DNA from: Amycolatopsis sp. WAC 01376
Lineage (GTDB): Bacteria > Actinomycetota > Actinomycetes > Mycobacteriales > Pseudonocardiaceae
DNA: 64,000 nucleotides
Assembly (NCBI RefSeq): GCF_003947415.1
Contig: NZ_QHKL01000013.1
Location: 1-64,000 of the forward strand
Direction of reading: 5' to 3'
The position numbers and the translations under genes were made by a program. The notes under the pieces are model-generated. The model saw only the letters and a program-made list of their open reading frames with translations, searched no databases and was not told the origin of the DNA. Below, piece after piece: positions 36,394-44,137 of this stretch (position 1 is the first letter of the stretch; the number at the start of each line of letters is the position of its first letter).

Positions 36394-37800
36394 GTGATTT
36401 CGAAGGCCTCCGCGCAGCCATCGCCCGGCTCGGACACCTCCGGTGACTCCTATCTGCCCCGGCACGGCAACGGCGGTTACCGTGTCCGGCACTACGATCT
36501 GGAGCTGGACTACAAGATCGGTCCCAACCGGCTGTCGGCCTCCGCGGCCATCACCGCGGAGGCGACGCAGGCGCTGTCGCGGCTCACACTCGACTTCGGC
36601 GAATTCCGCATCAATCGCGTGCTGGTCAACGGGAAACCGGCCAAGTACACGCGGCGTGCGCACAAGCTCCAGGTGAAGCCGGCGAAGTCGCTGGCGGCCG
36701 GAAGTGAGTTCCGGGTCGAGATACATTACGTCGGCAACCCGCGGCCGCTTCCCGGGCTGTGGGGCGACATCGGCTGGGACGAACTGACCGACGGTTCGCT
36801 CGTCGCGAGCCAGCCGGTCGGGGCGCCGTCGTGGTTCCCGTGCAACGACCACCCGTCGGACAAGGCGACCTACCGCGTCGCGCTGACGACGTCGTCGCCG
36901 TATCTCGTGGCGATCACCGGGAACCTGGTAGCGCGACACGAGCGCGCGAGCACCACGAAGTGGGTCTTCGAACGGCCCGAGCCGACGGCGACGTATCTGA
37001 TGAGCGTCCAAATAGGACGGTACGACGACGTCGAACTCGTCTCCGGCCCCCAGCCCGGCTGGTTCTCGCAACCCTCCGTCGAGGCGTTCCGGATCAACCT
37101 CGACGGCGGCACCGTGGTCACCTCGGTCCCGCAACGGGCCGCCGTACCGCCGCGCCTGCGCCGGGCCTTCTCGCGCGATTTCGGGCGGCAGGGCCGGATC
37201 ATGGACTCGCTGCAACGACTGTTCGGGCCGTACCCCTTCGGCGAGTACGTCATCGTCGTCACCGACGACGACCTCGACGACCCGATCGAAGCGCAGGGCA
37301 TGTCGATCTTCGGCGCCAACCACGTCGACGGACGGCGCACCCACGAACGGCTCGTCGTGCACGAACTCGCGCACCAGTGGTTCGGCAACAGCCTGACCGT
37401 CGCCGACTGGCGGCACATCTGGCTGAACGAAGGCTTCGCGACCTACGCGGAATGGCTCTGGTCCGAGGAATCCGGCGAGCAGAGCGCCCACGAGTGGGCG
37501 AAGACCTGGCACGCGCGGATGAAGGCGAAACCCGCGGATCTGCGTCTCTCCGACCCCGGCGTGGCGCGGATGTTCGACGAGCGGGTGTACAAACGCGGCG
37601 GACTCCTGTTGCACGCCTTGCGTTGTACCGTCGGCGACGAGGTGTTCTTCCCGATGGTGAAGGCATGGGTGATGGAGAACCGGCACGGTCTGGTGACCAC
37701 GGCTGCTTTTGTGGCACTTGCTGAACGGTTTGCCGGGCGGTCGCTGGCTGGCTTCTTCGACGCCTGGCTGGACGCTCCGGCGCTGCCTCCGCTTCCCTGA
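36394..37800 (+). CDS. M1 family zinc aminopeptidase
   Basis: A 468-aa metallopeptidase of family M1 with HELAH (His323, Glu324, His327) and Glu346 in NEGFATY, exactly HEXXH-X18-E. The exopeptidase GAMEN motif appears as a variant (EAQGMSIFGAN, about 300-310). There is no signal peptide. It starts 22 bp after the Pls-like gene and is probably in its operon. Enzymes that degrade epsilon-poly-lysine in Streptomyces albulus are, to my knowledge, Zn aminopeptidases, so this may trim or detoxify the neighbouring synthetase's product; that link is inference. It is shorter than full-length PepN and lacks the C-terminal helical domain. Confidence 0.88.
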   Translation: MISKASAQPSPGSDTSGDSYLPRHGNGGYRVRHYDLELDYKIGPNRLSASAAITAEATQALSRLTLDFGEFRINRVLVNGKPAKYTRRAHKLQVKPAKSLAAGSEFRVEIHYVGNPRPLPGLWGDIGWDELTDGSLVASQPVGAPSWFPCNDHPSDKATYRVALTTSSPYLVAITGNLVARHERASTTKWVFERPEPTATYLMSVQIGRYDDVELVSGPQPGWFSQPSVEAFRINLDGGTVVTSVPQRAAVPPRLRRAFSRDFGRQGRIMDSLQRLFGPYPFGEYVIVVTDDDLDDPIEAQGMSIFGANHVDGRRTHERLVVHELAHQWFGNSLTVADWRHIWLNEGFATYAEWLWSEESGEQSAHEWAKTWHARMKAKPADLRLSDPGVARMFDERVYKRGGLLLHALRCTVGDEVFFPMVKAWVMENRHGLVTTAAFVALAERFAGRSLAGFFDAWLDAPALPPLP

Positions 37801-37833
37801 CGCTCTCGCTCGCTTGAGGGTTCCCACTTCGGT

Positions 37834-37886
37834 GCGCCCAATGTGGCATTGGGGACGTTGTGTGTCCCCAATGCCACATTGGGCGC
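37834..37886. terminator. Perfect 23-bp hairpin after the M1 peptidase
   Basis: Left arm 37834-37856 (begins GCGCCCAATGTGGCATTGGG) and right arm 37864-37886 are exact reverse complements, with the 7-nt loop GTTGTGT. It lies 33 bp after the peptidase stop. A terminator is likely; there is no T-tract. Confidence 0.65.
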
Positions 37887-37895
37887 AGGGCTGAG

Positions 37896-37932
37896 TTATC
37901 CACAGTGGGGCTGATGTGGCGAGTTGTCCACA
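37896..37932 (+). promoter_or_regulatory. Pair of DnaA-box-like sequences
   Basis: TTATCCACA at 37896-37904 and TTGTCCACA at 37924-37932 lie in the same orientation with starts 28 bp apart, each within a longer repeat GAGTT(A/G)TCCACAG. TTGTCCACA is the actinobacterial DnaA-box consensus and TTATCCACA the E. coli one. They precede the AbiEi-like gene. No replication gene is nearby, so this is not an origin. Confidence 0.55.
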
Positions 37933-37981
37933 GGGGGCGACATCGGTGCTGGTGTGACTGCTCCGGGCCGTCGATGATCTT

Positions 37982-38929
37982 GTGGTGCGATCCGGCGAAC
38001 GGGCTCGCGATCACGAGGCCCTTTACAAGTTGAGCCGCGACGGGGTGATCACCGTCGCGAGACTCGTGGAGTTCGGCGTCTCGAAGAGGACGTGCTACCG
38101 GCGTTGTCAGCCGGGCGGACGATGGCAGCGGTTGCTGCCCGGAGTGGTGCTACTCGGTTCTGGACGGCCGACTCGCCGGCAGGCGGTCGAAGGCGCCCTT
38201 GTCTACGGTGGACCGGAAGCGATCGTCACCGGTATCCAGGCCTGCCACCTCCAGGGCTTGCGAGAGCCGAAAGGCGACATCGGCCAGGTTCACCTCTTGG
38301 TGCCTTCGTCTTGCCAGGTCAGCAGCGCGGGATACGTGACCGTGGAGCGAACTACGCGTATGCCTCGGCCGGTCGTCGTGAAGGGTGTGCTCGTGGCGCC
38401 ACTCGTCCGGGCGGTTCTCGATCAATGCCGCCGCTTCACCACGCACGATCCGGTCCGGGCTTTGCTGACCGAAGCCGTTCAGCGAGGTCGGCTGAACCCC
38501 GAGGTCCTCACCAGGGAACTCGAAGCAGGCAGCGACCGGGGCAGCGCGTTGCCTCGCGAAGTGCTGCGCGATGTCCTGCGAGGAGCGCGGTCGGTGGCCG
38601 AGGTGGACGCGATGGCGGTCTGGCGGCGGACGGGACTCCCGGAGCCGTTGTGGAACCACGAATTGAGGGACGTCAGCGGCCGCTACCTCGGAACCCCCGA
38701 TGGCTACTTCAAGAAGGCCCGGCTCGTTTGGGAGATCGACTCGTACGACTTCCACTTCGCGAAGGAGGACTACGCCAGGACTTTGGACAGAAACGCCAGA
38801 TACGCCGCGGCGGGGATCGCCGTACTGCAGACCCTGCCCAGCCGTCTTCGATCAGAGCCCGAGGAGGTCGCCAAAGAGCTTCGAGCGGCGTACTGGGCAG
38901 CCGAGGCTCATCTGCGTCGCGCGGCATGA
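37982..38929 (+). CDS. AbiEi antitoxin-like/DUF559 endonuclease-fold protein
   Basis: A 315-aa protein. The N-terminal 55 residues look like the winged-helix domain of AbiEi-type antitoxins (DGVITVARLVEFGVSKRTCYRR). The C-terminal part (about 225-300) has the DUF559/Vsr-like pattern VWEIDSYDFHF ... RTLDRNARYAAAGI, a PD-(D/E)XK nuclease-type fold. No AbiEii toxin gene is adjacent. Such stand-alone genes are very frequent in actinobacterial genomes and their function is unknown. GTG 37982 follows no good ribosome site; GTG 37985 is possible. Confidence 0.75.
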   Translation: MVRSGERARDHEALYKLSRDGVITVARLVEFGVSKRTCYRRCQPGGRWQRLLPGVVLLGSGRPTRRQAVEGALVYGGPEAIVTGIQACHLQGLREPKGDIGQVHLLVPSSCQVSSAGYVTVERTTRMPRPVVVKGVLVAPLVRAVLDQCRRFTTHDPVRALLTEAVQRGRLNPEVLTRELEAGSDRGSALPREVLRDVLRGARSVAEVDAMAVWRRTGLPEPLWNHELRDVSGRYLGTPDGYFKKARLVWEIDSYDFHFAKEDYARTLDRNARYAAAGIAVLQTLPSRLRSEPEEVAKELRAAYWAAEAHLRRAA

Positions 38930-38932
38930 ACC

Positions 38933-40120
38933 CTAGAACCGCACCGGAGCGCCGGCGCAGTGCAGAGCCCCGACCTGCGTCCGGAAACGCAGCAGCGCGT
39001 CACCTCCCCGCCGGATGCTGGACAGCACCGCCACCTTTCCGGCGCCCGCGTTCTCCCGCAGTGCGTGGGCGAGCAGCGGGTGGGGTGAGATCTCGACGAA
39101 GGCGCGGTGTCCGTCGTCGAGGGCCGCCCGCACGGCGGCGCTGAAACGGACGGGACGGCGTAGGTTCGCGGTCCAGTAGGCGGCGTCGAAAGCGGCGGTG
39201 GATCTCGGGTCGGGGAGGACGGTGGAGTAGACGGGGACGCGTGCGGGTCGGGGGCGCAGGGCGGACAGTTCGGTGTTCAGGTCCGCCAGAATCGGTTCGA
39301 CCTGCGGTGAATGCGACGCGACCTCGACCGGGACGAGTTTCGCCATCAGGTCTCTCGCGGCCCAGCGGTCCACCAGGGTGCGCACCCGGTCCCGTCCGCC
39401 GGCGACGACGGTCGACGTCGGGCCCGAGTGCGCGGCGACGGTCACTTCGGGCACGTCGGCCAGTTCGGTTTCGACCGTGTCCCATGGCAGGGCGACCATC
39501 GCCATCGCGCCGGTGCCGGAGACGCGCCGCATCAGCCGGGAGCGGCGGCAGATCACGGCCACACCGTCCTCTGTGGACAGTGCGCCCGCGACCACCGCAG
39601 CGGCCGTCTCGCCCATGGAGTGGCCGATCGCGGCGGCCGGTGCGGCGCCGTGTGCCCGCCAGGCCGCCGCCAGTCCGAGCTGCATGGCGAACAGCGACGG
39701 CTGGACCTGTTCGATGCCTTCCGCTGACCCGGAAAGCGCGTCGTGCAAGGAAAAGCCGGCTTCGTCGGCGATCAGTGGTGCCAGGTGATCGATCTCCTCG
39801 GCGAAGGCGGGTTCCCCGTCGAGCAGTGCCTTGCCCATCCCGGTCCATTGTGAACCGTGGCCTGAGAACACCCAGACCGCGTTCCCGGCCGAGACCACCT
39901 CGCCGATGGCGGCGCCACTGGCGGGTTCCCCGGCGGCGACCGCGCGAAGGCGGCCGGTCACCGAGTCCCGGTCCTCACCCACGATGACGGAGCGCCAGGG
40001 GCCGTGCCGCCGTCCGGCGAGTTCGGTGGCGAGGGCGGGCAGGGGATCGACCCGGTCCGCGAGCGTGGCGGCTTCGGCCGCCAGCTGCTCGGGCGACTCG
40101 GCCGAGAACGGGAAGAACAT
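38933..40120 (-). CDS. Free-standing polyketide acyltransferase
   Basis: A 395-aa acyltransferase like the AT domains of modular polyketide synthases, acting in trans. Ser168 lies in GHSMGE and His270 in VASHS. The HAFH/YASH selectivity position reads VASH, closer to the methylmalonyl-type motif than to the malonyl-type HAFH, so the extender unit may be branched. The ATG at 40120 is chosen because GGAGG lies 5 nt upstream. It is the last gene of the nine-gene operon and should load the ACP encoded at 41762. Confidence 0.87.
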   Translation of the reverse strand: MFFPFSAESPEQLAAEAATLADRVDPLPALATELAGRRHGPWRSVIVGEDRDSVTGRLRAVAAGEPASGAAIGEVVSAGNAVWVFSGHGSQWTGMGKALLDGEPAFAEEIDHLAPLIADEAGFSLHDALSGSAEGIEQVQPSLFAMQLGLAAAWRAHGAAPAAAIGHSMGETAAAVVAGALSTEDGVAVICRRSRLMRRVSGTGAMAMVALPWDTVETELADVPEVTVAAHSGPTSTVVAGGRDRVRTLVDRWAARDLMAKLVPVEVASHSPQVEPILADLNTELSALRPRPARVPVYSTVLPDPRSTAAFDAAYWTANLRRPVRFSAAVRAALDDGHRAFVEISPHPLLAHALRENAGAGKVAVLSSIRRGGDALLRFRTQVGALHCAGAPVRF

Positions 40121-40138
40121 CGTTTCCTCCAACCGGAA

Positions 40139-41755
40139 TCAGCCGAGGTACCGGCGGGCGAGGGCCTTCTTGTCGATTTTGCCGACCGCGGTCGACGGCA
40201 GTTCGTCGACGACCGCGACCCGGTCCGGGACCTTGTACGCGGCGACACCGCGGTCACGGAAGAAGGCCTGGAGTGTGCTCGTGGACGGCGGTTCGCCCGA
40301 GCAGACCAGGAACGCCACCGATCGCTCGCCGAGCACGGTGTCCGTTTCGGGCAGCAAGGCCGCGGACAGCACTCCTGGGCAGGCGAGCAGATGGCCTTCG
40401 ACCTCGGTCGCGTCGATCTTCTGCCCGCCGCGGTTGATCTGGTCCTTCGCCCGGCCGACGACGTTGAGGTGACCGGTCGGGAGCCGCTGGACCAGGTCGC
40501 CGGTGCGGTAGAAACCGTCCGCGGTGAAGGCCCGCGCGTTGTGCTCGGCCGCGCGGAAGTAGCCGCGCAGCGTGTACGGCCCGCGGGTGAGCAGTTCGCC
40601 GGTCTCGCCGGGACCGACCTCGGCGTCGCCCTGGCCGACCACGCGGACCTCGTCGTCCGCGGAGATCGGCCTGCCCTGCGTGGTGTGCACGAGCTCGTCC
40701 GGATCGTCGAGCCTGGTCAGGCACAACAATCCCTCGGCCATGCCGAACACCTGCTGCAGACGGCAGTCGAAGGTCTTGGTGACCGCGGCCGCCAGGTCGT
40801 CGGCGAGCCGGGCGCTGCCGACCTGGAGAATACGAAGGCTCGAAAGATCCGTGTCACCGTGCTCGAACTCCGCGAGCCAGTGCGGCACCAGCGGAGGGTT
40901 GATGGCCGCGATCGTGACGCCCTCGCGGGCGATCAGATCGAACGACGTCCGTGCACCCGGCGAGGGAGCGAGCACGACCCGCCCGCCCGCCTGCAGGACA
41001 CCGAGCATCCCCGGGCAGCTCATCGTGTAGTTGAACGCGATGGGCAGCACGGCGAGGTACACCGAGTCCTCGGTCAGCTCGCAGAGTTCCGCGGCCCGCC
41101 GGGAGTTGTAGGCGAAGTCGTCGTGCGTCCGCGGTACCAGCTTCGGCATCCCCGTGGTGCCGCCGGAGAGCAGCAGCAGGGCGAGGTCGCTCGCCCGCGG
41201 CGGGTCGACGGGGTCGGGTCCGGGTTCGTTGTCCAGCAGATCCGCCAGCGCGAGGAAGCCCTCGTGCCCGCCGGTGTCCCCGGCGACGATCACGTGCCGG
41301 ATGCCGGCGTCGGCGCGGACGCGGGCGGCGAGTTCGCGGTAGTCGAACCGGGCGTGCCGGTCCGGGATGACGTATGCGACCGCCTCGGCCATCGCCGCCA
41401 GATGCGCGATCTCGTTGCGGCGATGGGCTGGCATCGCGTGGATCGGCACGATCCCGAGCCGCGTCAGCGCGAACCACAGCAGCACGAACTCGGCACGGTT
41501 CGGCAGTTGCACGATCACCTTGTCGCCGCGTTTCAGCCCGAGCCCGGTGAGCCCGGTCGTCAGGCGCCGTACGGCGGTGTCGAGCGCGGCGTAGGTCCAC
41601 CGGCGGTCGCCGTCCACCAACGCGACCCGGTCGGCGTACCGGACCGCCCAGCCGGAGAGCTGTTCACCGAAGGTCACGCCCTGCCAGTGGCCGACGGCGC
41701 GGTACCGGCGGGCGTCCTCGGCCGGCCACCCTGGCCAGTCCCCGTTGTGTGCCAT
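40139..41755 (-). CDS. Aryl-acid AMP ligase (DhbE/EntE family)
   Basis: A 538-aa stand-alone adenylating enzyme of the 2,3-dihydroxybenzoate/salicylate/3-hydroxypicolinate ligase group. The ATP loop SGGTTGMPK is at 197-205, QVGSARLA at 311-318 and the C-terminal catalytic lysine in GKIDKKAL near 530. The aryl-binding motif that reads HNYPLSSPG in DhbE reads FNYTMSCPG here (Phe241, Asn242), so the usual His is lost and the acid is probably not plain 2,3-dihydroxybenzoate. No isochorismate or salicylate synthase is in the window, while lysine-to-picolinate type enzymes are. It would transfer its acyl adenylate to the ACP 6 bp upstream. Confidence 0.9.
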   Translation of the reverse strand: MAHNGDWPGWPAEDARRYRAVGHWQGVTFGEQLSGWAVRYADRVALVDGDRRWTYAALDTAVRRLTTGLTGLGLKRGDKVIVQLPNRAEFVLLWFALTRLGIVPIHAMPAHRRNEIAHLAAMAEAVAYVIPDRHARFDYRELAARVRADAGIRHVIVAGDTGGHEGFLALADLLDNEPGPDPVDPPRASDLALLLLSGGTTGMPKLVPRTHDDFAYNSRRAAELCELTEDSVYLAVLPIAFNYTMSCPGMLGVLQAGGRVVLAPSPGARTSFDLIAREGVTIAAINPPLVPHWLAEFEHGDTDLSSLRILQVGSARLADDLAAAVTKTFDCRLQQVFGMAEGLLCLTRLDDPDELVHTTQGRPISADDEVRVVGQGDAEVGPGETGELLTRGPYTLRGYFRAAEHNARAFTADGFYRTGDLVQRLPTGHLNVVGRAKDQINRGGQKIDATEVEGHLLACPGVLSAALLPETDTVLGERSVAFLVCSGEPPSTSTLQAFFRDRGVAAYKVPDRVAVVDELPSTAVGKIDKKALARRYLG

Positions 41756-41761
41756 CCCCGC

Positions 41762-42019
41762 TCAGCCCTTCTGCCCGGCGAGGACCAGCTGGTGGATCTC
41801 GTCGAGCGTCTCCACCTCACTGATCGCCGCGTCGCCCACCCGGATGCCGTAGCGCTGCAGGATCCGCGCCGCGACTTCGAGCAGCAGCAGCGAATCGACA
41901 CCGAGGTCTTCGACGAGGTTCGCCTCGTCGGTGACCTCCGCGGACTCGACCTCCAGCACGCGGGCCACCAGTGTCCGCAGGTCTTCCAGTTCCGGCTCGA
42001 TCAGCTTGTTCCCGGTCAT
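41762..42019 (-). CDS. Acyl/aryl carrier protein
   Basis: An 85-aa carrier protein with the phosphopantetheine site Ser43 in DLGVDSLLLLE. The start ATG at 42019 follows a purine-rich AAAGAAGGGG stretch; the longer open frame upstream is not coding. It sits between the ketosynthase pair and the aryl-AMP ligase, as the carrier for the starter and probably the growing chain. There is only one ACP in the window. Confidence 0.9.
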   Translation of the reverse strand: MTGNKLIEPELEDLRTLVARVLEVESAEVTDEANLVEDLGVDSLLLLEVAARILQRYGIRVGDAAISEVETLDEIHQLVLAGQKG

Positions 42020-42060
42020 GAAGGCCCCTTCTTTCGTCTCTGTTCCCCGATTTCGGTTGT

Positions 42061-42987
42061 TCACGGCTGTTCGGCGCCCGGTCCGGCGAACGCCATCGCG
42101 GCCGCCGCCGCGCCCGGCAAGCCGCAGGACACGGCGAGCGCGCTGCCTTCGCCGCCGTCGATGCGCGCGCTCGCGGCGGCGCACTGCAGGACGCCGAGCG
42201 CCCCCGACTGACGTCCGGCCCAAGCCGAAAGGTCGAGCACCTCGCCTGGCCGGATCCCCGGTTCGGCCAGGGTCGCGACGGCTTCGCCGGTGACCGCCGA
42301 GGCCGCTGCCCGCGCGGTTCCGGCTCGCCGGTACTCGCCGAGCACGAGACGGACGCGGGCGCGGCGGCGCCGGGCCGTCCCGGCGGATTCGAGCACGACC
42401 GCGGCGGCCGCGTCGGGCCAGTGCGTCTCGCCGTTGTCGTCGAGAAGCTTTCGTACATAACGGTTGTCGGGTTCGACACCGGTGACGACGACGGCGTCCG
42501 CCCGGCCGTGCCGGATCAGCCGCCGCGCCCACTGCAAGGCGTCGAGGCCGCTGGTCGGCCCGTTCGACAGCGTCAGGTTCGGCGCGCGCAGTCCGTGGTC
42601 GATGGCGACCCAGCCCGCGGACACGTTGCTGGAGGTGTTCGGCAGCCCGGTCGGCGGCAGCAGGCTCGCGGACTCTTCGGCGATCGTGTCCAGGAACGAG
42701 CAGATGCTGTCGAGGTTCCCGGTGTTCGTGCTGACCACGGTCGCCGTCCGGAGCGATTCCCCGCGATACGAGCCATCCTCACCGAGCAGGCCCGAGTCAC
42801 GGAGGGCGGTGGTGGCCGCGCGGGAAGCCAGCCGCGAGGCCCGGTCGCGGTGCCGGAACTGCCTGCCGCGCAACCCGGTCTCCGGATCGAAGCCGTCCTC
42901 GTGGCGCCGGTACGGCTCCAGCAGGTCGGCCGGTCCGCGCAGACCGTCGACGGCGATCCCCGCCCCGGTCACGACGACGGCGGTCAC
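42061..42987 (-). CDS. Degenerate ketosynthase (chain-length-factor-like)
   Basis: A 308-aa protein with the thiolase fold of beta-ketoacyl synthases but without the active site. The nucleophile loop reads SNGPTSGLDAL, with Thr145 where the Cys belongs, and the C-terminal GH motif is replaced by WAGRQSGALG. It overlaps the active ketosynthase gene by 4 bp (GTGA), the arrangement of KS/CLF pairs in type II polyketide synthesis. It is about 70-100 residues shorter than classical CLFs. It probably pairs with the KS at 42984 and may set chain length. Confidence 0.85.
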   Translation of the reverse strand: MTAVVVTGAGIAVDGLRGPADLLEPYRRHEDGFDPETGLRGRQFRHRDRASRLASRAATTALRDSGLLGEDGSYRGESLRTATVVSTNTGNLDSICSFLDTIAEESASLLPPTGLPNTSSNVSAGWVAIDHGLRAPNLTLSNGPTSGLDALQWARRLIRHGRADAVVVTGVEPDNRYVRKLLDDNGETHWPDAAAAVVLESAGTARRRRARVRLVLGEYRRAGTARAAASAVTGEAVATLAEPGIRPGEVLDLSAWAGRQSGALGVLQCAAASARIDGGEGSALAVSCGLPGAAAAAMAFAGPGAEQP

Positions 42988-44111
42988 GACGCCGCCTCCA
43001 GGATCGCCACGGCGTTGATCCCGCTGAGCCCGAAGGCGTCGACCTGGGCGATCCGGAACTCGCCGTCCCGCGGTTCGTCGCGGACGAGGTCCAGGCCCTC
43101 GGCCTCGTCCATCGGCTCGGCCAGGCCGAGGATCGGTGGCGCCAGCCGTTTTCGCAGTGAGATCGCGGCGACGATCAGGCTCAGCAGCCCGGAGCCGCCG
43201 AGCGTATGCCCGGTCGACGCCTTGATCGCGGTGAGCGCCGGTTTCGCGCCGGCGAACACGTCGTGCAGCATCCCGGTCTCGACCAGGTCGTTGCGGACGG
43301 TTCCGGTGCCGTGCAACACGATCAGGTCGATCTGGTCCGGACCGATCCCGGCGCGGTCGTGCGCCTGCCGCACCACCCTCGCGACACTGCCTGGTTCGGG
43401 CACCGTCGGATGGTCGGCGTCGCAGTTGAGCGCGACCGACCGGAGCCGGGCCGCGACCGGCCCACCGTGGCCCGGCCTGCGGAGCACCACCGCCGAGGCG
43501 CCTTCGCCCATCATCATCCCGTGCCGTTCCTTCGCGAAGGGCCGTACTTCGCCCGGTACGCCGCTCTGGACCCGGTCGAAGATGCCGAAGGTGGCTTCGG
43601 TCAGACCGTCGGTTCCGGCCACGACGACGGTGTCGCATTCGCCGTCCGCGATCAGGTCGGCCGCCAGGCCGAGCACGGTCAGCGACGCCGCGCAGGCGTT
43701 CGCGAAGGTATGCGTTTCCACCGTGCCGAACCGTTCGCGGATCGCCGTGCCGAAATGCAGGTCGGCGAAATCCGCGTCCGCTTCGCCGCGCCACCACAGC
43801 TCCATCGAGCGTTGCTCTCGGTGTGTCGTGCCGACCAGCACCGGGCAGTTCTCCGGCAACTCGGTCAGCCCGGCGCCTTCGAGCGCCTGCGAGATCGCGT
43901 CGACCAGCCATTTCGTCGATCGGCCCGGTTCGTCCTTGCCGGGAGCGGCCCGGTCGTCGATCTCGTAGGCCGTCCGCGCCCGGAACTTCGTCGTGTCGTA
44001 GACCCGCAGCGGCCCCAGGCCGCTTCTCCCGACGCACAGTGCGTCGTGGATCGTTTCGGGGTCGCGGCCGATGCTCGAAACGGCGCCGAGTCCGCAGATG
44101 TCGAGGTCCAC
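42984..44111 (-). CDS. Beta-ketoacyl synthase, catalytic subunit
   Basis: A 375-aa ketosynthase with a full Cys-His-His triad: Cys140 in NACAAS, His267 in HGTGT and His302 in STGHTLGG. The GTG at 44111 is chosen for GGAGGG, 6 nt upstream. It forms a heterodimer candidate with the overlapping downstream gene. No ketoreductase, dehydratase, cyclase or aromatase is present, so a short unreduced beta-keto chain is the likely result, not a large aromatic polyketide. Confidence 0.9.
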   Translation of the reverse strand: MDLDICGLGAVSSIGRDPETIHDALCVGRSGLGPLRVYDTTKFRARTAYEIDDRAAPGKDEPGRSTKWLVDAISQALEGAGLTELPENCPVLVGTTHREQRSMELWWRGEADADFADLHFGTAIRERFGTVETHTFANACAASLTVLGLAADLIADGECDTVVVAGTDGLTEATFGIFDRVQSGVPGEVRPFAKERHGMMMGEGASAVVLRRPGHGGPVAARLRSVALNCDADHPTVPEPGSVARVVRQAHDRAGIGPDQIDLIVLHGTGTVRNDLVETGMLHDVFAGAKPALTAIKASTGHTLGGSGLLSLIVAAISLRKRLAPPILGLAEPMDEAEGLDLVRDEPRDGEFRIAQVDAFGLSGINAVAILEAAS

Positions 44112-44137
44112 GGCTTTCCCTCCAGAAGGTGCTCGCG

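Noticed and set aside
37896-37932. Chromosomal or plasmid replication origin
   Set aside because: Only two DnaA-like boxes, no AT-rich unwinding region and no replication genes nearby.
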